Below, one piece after another: positions 36,062 to 44,678 of a DNA stretch of 64,000 nt. Source of the DNA: JANMJD01 sp963847945. Lineage in GTDB: Bacteria > Actinomycetota > Acidimicrobiia > Acidimicrobiales > Ilumatobacteraceae. The stretch lies in assembly GCA_963847945.1 (NCBI GenBank), contig CAWKBX010000009.1, forward strand, positions 868,001 through 932,000, in the 5' to 3' direction. The translations under genes were made by a program, and so were the position numbers. The stretch's first letter is position 1. Each line of letters opens with the position of its first letter. The notes beneath the pieces are model-generated. The model saw only the letters and a program-made list of their open reading frames with translations. It was not told the DNA's origin and ran no database searches.

Positions 36062-37212
36062 GCGCACCACTCGCGGATCAACGCCTCGTAGATGTCGACC
36101 GCTTGCAGGTACTGCGCCTCGAACACATACTCGTCGGCGAAGTTGTACGGCGGGTCGCCGGGGCCGAGGTTGACGCCGGGGATTCCGTACTCGCGCAGCG
36201 CGACCAGGTCACACCAGAACGGCAGGCCTTGGTACACCGGCTCGGCCCCCGTCGCCCGCCGAACGGCGGTGTCGAGTGCCACAACGATCGGCTCATCGGC
36301 GGCGATCTGATATGGATGGCGCGGGCCCGACAGCCAGTGTTCCGAGAACTCGACCTCGGCGTCGATGCGGCCGTCGACGTCGCGCTGCAACCCGGCGATC
36401 ATCGCTTCCACCTGGGCTTTCACGTCGTGCGGGTCTTGACTCGGGAGCAGGCGGATGTCGAGGGTGACGACGCAACGATCGGGGACCTGGTTGTGCTTTG
36501 TACCGCCGTTGATCGTGCCGATGTTGAGCACCGGCGCGCCCGGCAGCAGTGGATGCGGCTCGTAGACCAGTTCGTTCTCCAGCTTGCGGAGCCCGGCAAG
36601 GATCGGCTCCATCGTCTCGATCGCATTGAGCCCGAGGTGCTTGTACGAGGTGTGCGCCTGGCGGCCTTTGGTGGTGATCTTCAGGTAGGCCGCGCCGCGG
36701 TGGGCAATGCCGATCGTGTTCGACGATGGTTCGCAGTCGATCGCCGCGTCACCGACGAATCCGGCCTCACACAACGACCGCGTCCCCACTCCACCTTCGA
36801 AGTGGCACGACACACCTTGAAAGACGACGTCGCCGCGCGGTCGGTCGCCCGATTGCACGATCCGGCGGACCGCGGCGAACGCCGCGGCAGTGCCCGACTT
36901 CATGTCGGCGATGCCCGCGCCGAAGACCTTGCCGTCCTCCAACACCGAGTCGAATGGGTCGCGGGTCCAGTCTTCCGACAGCTCGTAGATGTCGATATGG
37001 CCGTTGAGGACCAGGCTGCGTCCGCCGCCGGTGCCCGTCACCCGTACGCCGACCGAGGCCCGCTCGGGGCGGGATTGGACGACGGCGACCTCATCACATC
37101 CCCATTCCCGCGCCAGCGCAGCCATTCGTTCGGCGAGCGCCTGCTCGCGCCCCCAGATCGAGTCGATCGAGCAGATCTCGATCAACAAGGCAGTATCGGG
37201 ATGAACGCTCAT
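36058..37212 (-). CDS. M20-family metallo-deacylase/peptidase (ArgE/DapE-like)
   Basis: 384 residues. Metal site residues: His in LNGHIDIYELS, Asp in GAGIADMKSG, Glu pair region FEGGVGTRS, and DCEPSS; dimerisation domain in the middle (HNQVPDRCVVTLDIRLLP). The usual final His of this fold (AHxxDE) is replaced in the segment PPYNFADEY, where Asn stands. ATG 37212 lies one base past the acyl-CoA-dehydrogenase-like stop. Likely removes an acyl or amino acid group from a small molecule in the same pathway as its operon neighbours. Confidence 0.85.
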   Translation of the reverse strand: MSVHPDTALLIEICSIDSIWGREQALAERMAALAREWGCDEVAVVQSRPERASVGVRVTGTGGGRSLVLNGHIDIYELSEDWTRDPFDSVLEDGKVFGAGIADMKSGTAAAFAAVRRIVQSGDRPRGDVVFQGVSCHFEGGVGTRSLCEAGFVGDAAIDCEPSSNTIGIAHRGAAYLKITTKGRQAHTSYKHLGLNAIETMEPILAGLRKLENELVYEPHPLLPGAPVLNIGTINGGTKHNQVPDRCVVTLDIRLLPSQDPHDVKAQVEAMIAGLQRDVDGRIDAEVEFSEHWLSGPRHPYQIAADEPIVVALDTAVRRATGAEPVYQGLPFWCDLVALREYGIPGVNLGPGDPPYNFADEYVFEAQYLQAVDIYEALIREWCA

Positions 37213-37213
37213 G

Positions 37214-38413
37214 TCAGGCTCCGGCGGATGACTGGTCGAATGGGGTGGAACCGCTACGGGCCTTCTTCGCCGAGAACCCCTTGCCCAATGCCATGTCGGC
37301 CAGGCGCTGCACATAGAGGTCGTCACGGAAGTGGAGCGTGAAGGTGCGGGCGTCACGGACCATCTGCCCCAGCGGATACCGCTCGTGGGCGGCACGGGCT
37401 CCGACGATGTCGAAGCCTTCATACGGGATCGACAACACGGCGTTCTTGGCCAGATGCATGGCGCGGATGGCATCGGCCTCGGCCAGATCGAAGTCGTCGC
37501 CGGCGTCGAGCCGAGCCGCCGCGGCGTACAGCCCGCAACGGGCGGCGTACAACTGGGCGTCCATCCGACCGAGGCGAACCTTGACCGCCTCCGATTCCCG
37601 CAGGTCGGGGCGCGACGCAACGTACGACGCAATGAAATCGAACGCTCCCTGGGCCGTGCCGAGATGGTTGGCCGCATAACCGCAGCTGAACGTACGCGGG
37701 TCGTCGTTCACCCAGCCTCCGGGTCGGCCGACGATGCCGTCATCGGGGACGAACACGTCCTCGAAGGTGACGCTGCACGAGACGGTCGAGCGCATGCCGA
37801 GCATCTGCCAGTCGTCGAGCAGTTTCACACCGGGCGCATCGACCGGGACCAGGGCAAACACCATCCGTTCGGCGTATGGCGTGTTCCCCTCAACCGAGCA
37901 CCAGACCATCAGGTACTTGGCGATCACGGCGACCGACGCAAACGCCTTGCGGGCCGTCAACCGGTAGCCACCATCGACCTTCTTCAGCTCTGAATCGAGC
38001 ACCTCGGCCCCGTTCTCGTACAGGTGCGCCTCGGAGCCGAGTGAGGCGCAGAACGCCCCATCGAGCACGTCGCCGAGGATGCGGTCGCGCTGTGCGCCCT
38101 TGGCGTGCCAGCCGAGGATGCCGACCGCGTGGTTGTGCACCTGCAGGAGCTGGGCGGTGTTGGTATCCCAGTAGGCGAGGCGTTCCAGGATGCGGTAGAA
38201 GCCCGAGAAGTTCCCCGGCCGCCAGTAGCCGTAGCCGCCGTACTCCACCGGGATGGTCAGCTTGTGCAACCCCGCCTCGGTCGCCTCACGAAACGCCTCG
38301 AACGGAAACGTCGACGTCGTATCGAGTTCCCGCTGCCGCTCCCGAAACCGTGGCCCAAGCTCCTCGACCTTGGCCAACAATTCCTTGGTCGTGTCCGTCA
38401 ACGCTGACGTCAT
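37214..38413 (-). CDS. Acyl-CoA dehydrogenase-fold flavoprotein
   Basis: 399 residues, acyl-CoA dehydrogenase fold. N-terminal helices, GLHKLTIPVEYGGYGYWRP (about 48-66), the beta-domain SLGSEAHLYENGAEV and MLGMRSTVSCSVTFEDVFVP, and C-terminal helices. Seen in this subgroup are both dehydrogenases and two-component flavin monooxygenases (DszC-like); a clear catalytic Glu is not identifiable to me, which favours the latter. Head gene of the operon with the M20 and HutI-like genes. Confidence 0.85.
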   Translation of the reverse strand: MTSALTDTTKELLAKVEELGPRFRERQRELDTTSTFPFEAFREATEAGLHKLTIPVEYGGYGYWRPGNFSGFYRILERLAYWDTNTAQLLQVHNHAVGILGWHAKGAQRDRILGDVLDGAFCASLGSEAHLYENGAEVLDSELKKVDGGYRLTARKAFASVAVIAKYLMVWCSVEGNTPYAERMVFALVPVDAPGVKLLDDWQMLGMRSTVSCSVTFEDVFVPDDGIVGRPGGWVNDDPRTFSCGYAANHLGTAQGAFDFIASYVASRPDLRESEAVKVRLGRMDAQLYAARCGLYAAAARLDAGDDFDLAEADAIRAMHLAKNAVLSIPYEGFDIVGARAAHERYPLGQMVRDARTFTLHFRDDLYVQRLADMALGKGFSAKKARSGSTPFDQSSAGA

Positions 38414-38443
38414 GATCGGCCGTGCTCCCTCTGCCCAAAAGTC

Positions 38444-38487
38444 CGGCTACCCGGTTCGCCCACCGTAGTGGCCGAACCGGGTAGCCG
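38444..38487 (-). terminator. Intrinsic terminator
   Basis: 15-bp perfect stem (CGGCTACCCGGTTCG, 38444-38458, with its complement 38473-38487) extended by 4 more pairs past one mismatch. Read on the minus strand it is followed by GGACTTTTGG, a short T-run, ending the WYL regulator transcript before the acyl-CoA-dehydrogenase-like gene. It could also act as an attenuator or operator for that operon. Confidence 0.75.
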
Positions 38488-38690
38488 TCTCAGGCGGCTA
38501 GCCGCTCATCACGCTTGGCCCGCGCCCATCGCTGGCAGACGAGCCAACGCGCCCCGCTGCGTCCCATGTCGCCAGGTCAACCTGGCGAAGGCCCCCGAGG
38601 AACCGCTTTGGCGTCATCGACGCTCCCGACTACACGCAGTTGGGCCGAAGAACCGGAGCAGACCGTCGTCGGTGTCGACTCGAAATCGAG

Positions 38691-39434
38691 TCATCGCGGC
38701 ATGTCCCATACGGGTACAACGCCACTGTCCATCGTGTCCGGTCGCGGCATCGTCGAGTTCTCGGAGACATATCCATCCCAGAACTCGGCAAGGTTGAAAT
38801 CGTCGGATCGTTGGAAGCTTCGACGCGTGATCCGTGTCGAACGCAACCGATCAAGGTCCACGACGACGGGACTGGCCAAACCGGAGCCCGCGTCGACGAG
38901 ATACCACGACCCTGCCTTGAGCACGAGACCGAGCGGCCGCACGACGCATCGGTCATCCGCGAACACCAACTCAACTTCGACACGCGCGGCAATCGAGCCC
39001 GCCAAACGACGCAGCTCACCGTGGGGAATTCGGTGACCGGTCCACGGGTCGGGATCGTGAAGAAACCATCGGTCAATCTCCTCGACCGCGGCGCGCTGCT
39101 CCATAGGGACGGCCTCGACCAGCTTGCGTCGAGCACCTCCGGCATCGACCGACAATCCCAGACGATGGGCGACGGTCGGTTGACCGGCAAGCATCATCGC
39201 CGCCGCCTCACCCGCCGACAGCCCAGTCAGTCGGGTCCGAAACCCCTCGACCAGGTCAATACCACCACCGACCCCAGGCACCGAGTAGATCGGGATGCCC
39301 GCCCCGCTCAGCGCCTCGACGTCGCGCAACACGGTACGGGGGGAGACCTCCAGATGCCGGGCGAGTTCCCCCGCGGTCAGCCGACCTCGTTGCTGCAGGG
39401 TGAGCAGCATGTCGACCAATCGTCCGGCTCTCAC
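38691..39434 (-). CDS. WYL-domain transcriptional regulator, C-terminally short
   Basis: 247 residues. N-terminal HTH_11 winged helix (GRLTAGELARHLEVSPRTVL, 17-36) and WYL domain with WYLVDAGS. Family members are usually about 310-330 residues; here the WCX extension stops soon after FNLAEFWDGY. On the minus strand a different frame just downstream (about 38700-38620) reads like the missing piece (TRFRVDTDDGLLRFFG), suggesting a frameshift. Divergent from the 139-aa gene at 39493, with which it probably shares a promoter. Confidence 0.82.
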   Translation of the reverse strand: MRAGRLVDMLLTLQQRGRLTAGELARHLEVSPRTVLRDVEALSGAGIPIYSVPGVGGGIDLVEGFRTRLTGLSAGEAAAMMLAGQPTVAHRLGLSVDAGGARRKLVEAVPMEQRAAVEEIDRWFLHDPDPWTGHRIPHGELRRLAGSIAARVEVELVFADDRCVVRPLGLVLKAGSWYLVDAGSGLASPVVVDLDRLRSTRITRRSFQRSDDFNLAEFWDGYVSENSTMPRPDTMDSGVVPVWDMPR

Positions 39435-39492
39435 ACAGAAATCCTACGAACCATGACAGAAGATGTCATCAATACGGGGGGATAGTGGTCGC

Positions 39493-39912
39493 ATGACACG
39501 CGACGACGTACTTGGTTCAGGGGTTCCCGGCGATCCTTGGAAGCTCACCACCCCGCCCGGCTCCAGCGAGTTCGAGGCCTACCGCGACCCCGAGGCAGAC
39601 CCACCGGCACTGGTCGTGCAGGTCGGCGGCACGCAGTTGCGCTACCACCTGCGCTGCATCGAAGACCTCCACCGCATGCTCACCGACCACGGCGACTGGA
39701 TGCCGCTCGGCAATGCCGACGAGCAGAAACCCGCCAAGGACGGCACTGTCGAAGCCTGGGGGCGGTCCGACAACAACCCGCTCGGCGGCTGGTATGGGTT
39801 CAAGAAAGGCTTGCGCGGCCGCTTCGGCAACTACGTACCACCGGTCCTCGAAGTTCTCGGCCTCGCCGAGGTGGAGCACAACGCCCGTAACAACTCGATG
39901 CGAGCGATCTGA
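39493..39912 (+). CDS. Small conserved protein beside WYL regulator
   Basis: 139 residues, soluble: GDPWKLTTPPGSSEFEAYRD, then RYHLRCIEDLHRMLTDHGDW, a Gly-rich WYGFKKGLRGRFGNYVPP and an Asn-rich tail. I recognise it only as a type commonly found divergent from WYL regulators, which would make it the regulator's target. No enzyme motif. ATG 39493 lies 58 bases from the regulator start. Confidence 0.7.
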   Translation: MTRDDVLGSGVPGDPWKLTTPPGSSEFEAYRDPEADPPALVVQVGGTQLRYHLRCIEDLHRMLTDHGDWMPLGNADEQKPAKDGTVEAWGRSDNNPLGGWYGFKKGLRGRFGNYVPPVLEVLGLAEVEHNARNNSMRAI

Positions 39913-39922
39913 CGTCGGCAGC

Positions 39923-39970
39923 CCGGAGCGGTTGTCCTCGACTTCCCCGATCAAGTTGACACCGCTCCGG
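39923..39970. terminator. Inverted repeat after the 139-aa gene
   Basis: CCGGAGCGGT (39923-39932) pairs with ACCGCTCCGG (39961-39970) across a 28-base loop, 11 bases after the stop. No T-run follows. Weak terminator candidate. Confidence 0.4.
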
Positions 39971-40052
39971 ACCGACGGTGCTATGTGTGCCGCCATCCAC
40001 CCGAACCGGCAAACGTTCCGATGTCGAGGTGCGATGCAAGTAGGTTCCGGAC

Positions 40053-41372
40053 GTGTCTCAAGCCAAAGCCCCCGTATCGGCATCGAAGGCGATGGGGACG
40101 ATTTTCTCGACGGTGTTCATCGACCTGTTGGGTTTCGGGATTCTCATCCCTGTCTTCCCCCTGCTGATCAGCCCCGGCTCGCCGTTCCGGGTCACCCCCG
40201 AGAGCTGGTCGTTCTCCAGCTCGCTGATCATGCTCGGCTGGCTGCAGGCGATCTATCCGTTCTTCACGTTCCTGGCCGCACCAATCCTCGGGCAGTTGTC
40301 CGATCGGTACGGACGGCGCCCGGTGCTCGCCTTCTCGGTCGGTGGAACGGCGATCGGGTATGTCTTGTTCGCTATCGGCATCCTGCAGAAGAACATCCCG
40401 CTGCTGTTCGCTGCCCGCGCCCTCGACGGGGCGACGGGTGGAAACCTGGCCGTCGCCCAGGCGGCGATCGGTGACATCTCAACCAACGAGAACCGGGCGA
40501 AGAACTTCGGGATGTTGGGGGCCGCGTTCGGACTCGGGTTCGTGATCGGGCCGTATCTCGGCGGACGGTTGAGTGCCCCGAACACCTCGTTCTACGGGTT
40601 GTTTCACACGCCAAGCTGGTTCGATGCGACGACGCCGTTCTGGTTCGCCGCCGGTCTGGCCGCGTTGAACTGCATCAACATCGTGTTGCGCTTCCCTGAG
40701 ACCCTGGTCGACACCGATCCCGCCAAGAAGATCCGTCTCGGCCAATCGCTGAGCAATGTCGGCAAGGGCTTCAACGATCGTCGCCTGCGGATCCCCCTGG
40801 TCACGGCCTTCCTGTTCACCGCTGGTTTCACGTTCTTCACCACCTTCGGCGGCGTCTTCCTCAACCGCAAGTTCGGGTTCAGCCAGGCCAAGACCGGCGA
40901 CTTCTTCGCCGTCGTCGGCATCTTCATCGCCATCTCGCAAGCCGTGCTGGTCGGGATGTTCGCCAAGAAGTTCGCCGACTTCTCGATCTTGCGATGGTCC
41001 TTCTTCGGCACCGCGGCGATGGTGTTCGTCTATGTCATCGCCGGTAACTCGGCCGTGTTGTATTGGACGATTCCGCTGTTCACGATGTTCAACGGGTTGT
41101 CGATGGCCAACCTCACGAGCCTGATCAGCCGCTCCGCCGCGATGGGCCACCAAGGTGAGGCGATGGGCATCTACTCGAGCGTGCAGAACCTCGCTCAGGT
41201 CCCGGCCTCGGCTCTCGTCGGCTACATCACCGGTTCGGCCGCCGGCTCGCGCACGCCGATGGTCGTCGCCACCATCGTGCTCGCCTGCGCCGGCGTGGCG
41301 TTCATCGCCCTGTTCCGCCCGTCTGGCGACCTGCTGGCCGCGCCAAATGGGGCCCCCACTCCGACCCACTGA
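40053..41372 (+). CDS. Major facilitator transporter (TetA/DHA1-like)
   Basis: 439 residues, 12 predicted helices. First-helix motif DLLGFGILIPVFPLL (about 23-37) and loop 2-3 motif LSDRYGRRPVLAF typical of the 12-TM tetracycline/multidrug exporters, though GILQKNIPLLFAARALDGATGG suggests a sugar/drug relative. GTG 40053 is used. A second, diverged copy of a 65-base piece of this gene follows the stop. No regulator adjacent. Confidence 0.88.
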   Translation: MSQAKAPVSASKAMGTIFSTVFIDLLGFGILIPVFPLLISPGSPFRVTPESWSFSSSLIMLGWLQAIYPFFTFLAAPILGQLSDRYGRRPVLAFSVGGTAIGYVLFAIGILQKNIPLLFAARALDGATGGNLAVAQAAIGDISTNENRAKNFGMLGAAFGLGFVIGPYLGGRLSAPNTSFYGLFHTPSWFDATTPFWFAAGLAALNCINIVLRFPETLVDTDPAKKIRLGQSLSNVGKGFNDRRLRIPLVTAFLFTAGFTFFTTFGGVFLNRKFGFSQAKTGDFFAVVGIFIAISQAVLVGMFAKKFADFSILRWSFFGTAAMVFVYVIAGNSAVLYWTIPLFTMFNGLSMANLTSLISRSAAMGHQGEAMGIYSSVQNLAQVPASALVGYITGSAAGSRTPMVVATIVLACAGVAFIALFRPSGDLLAAPNGAPTPTH

Positions 41373-41380
41373 CCAGGGGT

Positions 41381-41445
41381 TCGGTCGTGCTGCACTGGAC
41401 AATTCCGCCGTTCACGGTGTTCAACGGGCGGTCCCGGCCAACTGA
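41381..41445 (+). pseudogene. Fragment duplicating an internal MFS segment
   Basis: The bases after the MFS stop encode SVVLHWTIPPFTVFNG, which matches SAVLYWTIPLFTMFNG inside the MFS gene (about 41045-41098), with about 80 percent nucleotide identity by eye over roughly 55 bases. A relic of a duplicated MFS gene or of an unequal crossover. Confidence 0.7.
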
Positions 41446-41497
41446 ACTTTCGGGGAACTCTCAGCTGGCTTTCACCTTTGGGTGATGGACTGGTGGC

Positions 41498-42379
41498 ATG
41501 GAGTTTCTCAATCTCGGCGACGCGCCGATGCCTCGTCGTACCGTGCTGCTCGGCGCCGGCCTGGCGGCGTTCCTCGCCGCCTGCAAGTCATCGACCACCA
41601 CGACCGCCACGACCACGTCCGTAGCCACCTCTCCAGCACCCGTGAGTGATGGTACTTCCACGACGGCACCGACCGCGACCGTCAGTCCGACTTCGGCGGC
41701 CGGGACGACTGTGGCCAACGTCGTTACCTCCGCGAACCCGGTCATCGGCGGAGTTGCGGCGTTGACCGCCGCCGACTTCGAGGCGATGGGCACCTGCGCG
41801 CTTGCGCCCGAGCAAACGGCCGGGCCGTTTCCGCTCGACGAGCAACTTGATCGGTCCGACATCACCGAGGGGGTGGCGGGGCATCCGCTGCGACTCGGGC
41901 TGCGGGTGCTCGACACCAACTGCCAACCGGTTCCCAACGCCAAGGTCGAGATCTGGCATACCGACTCGACGGGTGACTACTCGGCGTTCGTCGACAATGG
42001 CGGCGGCAAGGACGACGGCCCCGGCACAACGTTCTGCCGCGGTACCCAGACGGTGAACACCGATGGGATCGCCGAGTTCCTGACCGTGTATCCCGGTTGG
42101 TATCCGGGCCGCGCCGTCCACATCCATCTACGCGTCCACATCGGCGACAACATCGCCCTGACCTCGCAGTTGTTCTTCGACGATGCCTACTCCGCCGAGA
42201 TCTACACCGAAGCGCCGTACGCCGAGTTCGGCCAGCCGAATCTGCTCACTGCGGATGACCGCATCGCCGGTGACGCCGTCGGCGACGGGACGATTCTGGC
42301 GACCAGCCGGGCCAACACCGCCAAGGGGCCGGGCTCGATTGCCCTGCACAACCTCGGCATCAACCCGACCGCCGGGTGA
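41498..42379 (+). CDS. Secreted intradiol ring-cleavage dioxygenase-like protein
   Basis: 293 residues. Twin-arginine-like MPRRTVLLGAGLAAFLAAC with lipobox-type LAAC (start 41498 or ATG 41528), Thr/Ser-rich linker, then a protocatechuate/catechol dioxygenase beta-sandwich: APEQTAGPFPLDEQLDRSDI, VEIWHTDSTGDYSAF and TVYPGWYPGRAVHIHLRVH, which supply the two Tyr and two His ferric ligands. Outer-leaflet intradiol-like lipoproteins are widespread in actinobacteria with unclear substrates. Monocistronic. Confidence 0.87.
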   Translation: MEFLNLGDAPMPRRTVLLGAGLAAFLAACKSSTTTTATTTSVATSPAPVSDGTSTTAPTATVSPTSAAGTTVANVVTSANPVIGGVAALTAADFEAMGTCALAPEQTAGPFPLDEQLDRSDITEGVAGHPLRLGLRVLDTNCQPVPNAKVEIWHTDSTGDYSAFVDNGGGKDDGPGTTFCRGTQTVNTDGIAEFLTVYPGWYPGRAVHIHLRVHIGDNIALTSQLFFDDAYSAEIYTEAPYAEFGQPNLLTADDRIAGDAVGDGTILATSRANTAKGPGSIALHNLGINPTAG

Positions 42380-42399
42380 TCCGTCAGCTCTCGCGTCGG

Positions 42400-42801
42400 T
42401 CAGCTTTCGTAGTCGAACTCCTCGACGGCCGGGCGCTCGTGGTAGTCACCGGCCTCGGCCACCCACCAGGCCTTGACGGTGCGCAGGCCGGTGGGCTGGT
42501 CGAGGGTGCCGGCGGTGATGCACAACTTGTCGGGGATCGCCGCGGCCCTCCAGAACAGCGTTGAGCCGCATCGGTTGCAGAACCCGTACTCCACCGTCGG
42601 GTCAGGTGAATACCACCCGAGCGTCGTGTCGCTGACCAACGTGACATGGTCGGGATGGGCCGCCGTCGCCGCCATGTGGTGACCGGTGATCCGTCGGCAC
42701 CGCTCGCAGTGACAGTTGTAGACGTCGCGCAGCGGCCCGTCGATCACATACGAAACCCCGCCACAGTCGCAATGCCCGGAGAATCGTTGATCGCTCACCA
42801 C
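42400..42801 (-). CDS. GFA/CENP-V family protein
   Basis: 133 residues, Mss4-like zinc fold: GHCDCGGVSY, CHCERCRRITG (zinc cysteines) and GFCNRCGSTLFW. Related to glutathione-dependent formaldehyde-activating enzyme; in a mycothiol-type organism the thiol partner is unlikely to be glutathione. Standalone gene, convergent with the intradiol dioxygenase gene (20 bases). Confidence 0.9.
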   Translation of the reverse strand: MVSDQRFSGHCDCGGVSYVIDGPLRDVYNCHCERCRRITGHHMAATAAHPDHVTLVSDTTLGWYSPDPTVEYGFCNRCGSTLFWRAAAIPDKLCITAGTLDQPTGLRTVKAWWVAEAGDYHERPAVEEFDYES

Positions 42802-42836
42802 GCCCCACGTTAGAGCCTCGGGTTCTCAGCCCAGGC

Positions 42837-43301
42837 TCAGGCGAACCGGCTGGCGAATCCGATGCGGATTGCGGTGGGGAAGCATTGCTCGACGTAGACG
42901 TACATCGAGCCGACGATGCGGTCGAACTCCTCGGCGTTCAGCGCGGCGATCGGGAGTTCGCCGCGTAGGTAGATCGCGTTTTCCAACCCGAGCGAGAAAT
43001 GCGCTCCCACCAGGCGATCGTTACGGCGCAGCAGATGCTCGTACAACTGCTGGGCGTTCTCCTCGGGGGCGGGCATGAAGTAGGTCTCGTATTTCAGGGT
43101 CCGTTGGCCGAGGGTGAGCCAGACGGTGATGAAGTCCTTCTCGTCGCCCGTCATCCGCACGAACCACCGGCGCTCGTTGTCGCCGGGCTCGGCCCGATCG
43201 ACCGCGGCGATCACGGGATTGTCGGTGGCGAAACGAGCCAGCCATTCGTCGATCAACAACTCGTAGCTGTCGAGGCTGTCGACGTCATGCCAGTCGGTCA
43301 C
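42837..43301 (-). CDS. YbjN-domain protein
   Basis: 154 residues from GTG 43301, YbjN/Tir-chaperone-like alpha-beta fold: ERRWFVRMTGDEKDF, LKYETYFMPAPEENAQQLYE, LLRRNDRLVGAHFSLG and YLRGELPIAALNAEEFDRI. A longer frame from 43382 would run through the mshA terminator hairpin, so the shorter start is preferred. Neighbouring mshA is conserved in mycobacteria (Rv0486-Rv0487), supporting orthology. Function is not established. Confidence 0.82.
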   Translation of the reverse strand: MTDWHDVDSLDSYELLIDEWLARFATDNPVIAAVDRAEPGDNERRWFVRMTGDEKDFITVWLTLGQRTLKYETYFMPAPEENAQQLYEHLLRRNDRLVGAHFSLGLENAIYLRGELPIAALNAEEFDRIVGSMYVYVEQCFPTAIRIGFASRFA

Positions 43302-43373
43302 GAGCCCAGCTCGTGTCTGGTCGGTCGAGCGAGCGCCAGCTGTGATCCGCCTGCGCAGAACGACGATGGGGGC

Positions 43374-43390
43374 CGGGGGCACCGCCCCCG
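43374..43390 (-). terminator. GC hairpin after mshA
   Basis: CGGGGGC-ACC-GCCCCCG, a perfect 7-bp stem with 3-base loop, 26 bases downstream of the mshA stop on the minus strand. No T-run. Confidence 0.5.
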
Positions 43391-43415
43391 AGTAAACACA
43401 GTCACATCGTTGAGG

Positions 43416-44630
43416 TTACGCCGCGCATTCCACCAGGGCGCCGACGGTCAGATCGGCGTAGACGCGGCGCAGACGGGCGGCGGCCAGGCTCCAGGTGTAG
43501 CGGCGGGCTCCCTCGGCCGCACCGGCCGCGAGCGACGCGGCAAGGCGAGGCTCGTTCAGAATCCGAGCCGTGTAGTGGGCGAAGATCTTGGGGTCGCGCT
43601 CGGTGACCTGGAATCCGTTGACGCCGTGGTCGACCAGCGTGAGCAGGCCGCCCACCGCGCTGGCCACCACGGGGGTGCCGCAGGCCGCGGCTTCGAGGGC
43701 CACCAGGCCGAAGCTCTCGGAGCGGCTCGGCACCAGCACCACATCGGCGGCTCGGTAGTAGGTCGACAGCATGTGGTGCTGCTGAGCGGGGGTGAAGCGC
43801 ACCTGGGCCTCGAGGCCGAGGTCGTGGACCATGCGCCGCACCCGGTCGTATTCGGCATCGCCTTGCTGGCCACTTGCCCCGCCGACGATCAGCAACACCG
43901 CATCGCGGCGGTTCAATTCGGCGAGCGCCTGCACGGCAACGTCGGCGCCCTTCAGGGGCTGAATCCGTCCGACGAACAGCAGCACCGGATGATCGCCGAG
44001 GCCCAAAGCCTGGCGGGCGCCACGCCGATCGCCGGGGGCGAAGAACGCGTGCTCAACGCCCGGCGAGACGATCTCGACCCGGCCGGGCGGGTCGCCGTAG
44101 AGGCGGCGGAACTGCTCCTCCTCGGCCGGACAGCTCATACAGATGGCGTCGGCACAGCCGATGATGTCGATCTCGGCCCGTTCCCGTCGTTCGGGCTCGG
44201 GATCGCCACCTTCGGCCTTGACTCGGGCCAACGTATGGAACGTGGTGACCAGCGGCAGGTTCATCTCGTGTTTCAACCGGTGCCCGGCGACGCCCGAGAG
44301 CCAGTAGTTGGCGTGGATCACATCGATCCCGCCGTTCTTCTCGGCATCGATGCGCACTCCGTCAGCGAACTCGTCGACGACCGCCGGCAGGTGTTCCTTG
44401 GGGAGTTGGAACGGCCCGGCGGGGATGTGGACCACCCGGTGACCAGGCTCGACAAACACCTCGCGGGGCTGGTCAGCGTGGGTGACCCGGGTATATGTCG
44501 TGCATTCGACCCCGGCATGGGCGAGGGCCGACACCAACTCGCGGACATAGACGTTCATCCCACCGGCGTCGCCCTGCCCGGCTTGCAGCAGGGGGGACGT
44601 ATGGAGCGAGAGCATGGCGAGACGCTGCAC
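43416..44630 (-). CDS. mshA: D-inositol-3-phosphate glycosyltransferase MshA
   Basis: 404 residues from GTG 44630. GT4 enzyme that joins GlcNAc to inositol-3-phosphate, the first step of mycothiol synthesis. Features: RLAMLSLHTSPLLQAGQGDA then GGMNVYVREL, the HANYWLSG segment, FVGRIQPLKGADVA, and the nucleotide-sugar-binding ESFGLVALEAAACGTPVVA with the ExxG...E pattern. Neighbouring YbjN-like gene fits the mycobacterial order. Indicates a mycothiol-using actinobacterium. Confidence 0.92.
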   Translation of the reverse strand: MQRLAMLSLHTSPLLQAGQGDAGGMNVYVRELVSALAHAGVECTTYTRVTHADQPREVFVEPGHRVVHIPAGPFQLPKEHLPAVVDEFADGVRIDAEKNGGIDVIHANYWLSGVAGHRLKHEMNLPLVTTFHTLARVKAEGGDPEPERRERAEIDIIGCADAICMSCPAEEEQFRRLYGDPPGRVEIVSPGVEHAFFAPGDRRGARQALGLGDHPVLLFVGRIQPLKGADVAVQALAELNRRDAVLLIVGGASGQQGDAEYDRVRRMVHDLGLEAQVRFTPAQQHHMLSTYYRAADVVLVPSRSESFGLVALEAAACGTPVVASAVGGLLTLVDHGVNGFQVTERDPKIFAHYTARILNEPRLAASLAAGAAEGARRYTWSLAAARLRRVYADLTVGALVECAA

Positions 44631-44678
44631 AGTGTCCGTCAACCTAGGGGATACCGGCCGCATTCCCGCCCACCGTGG

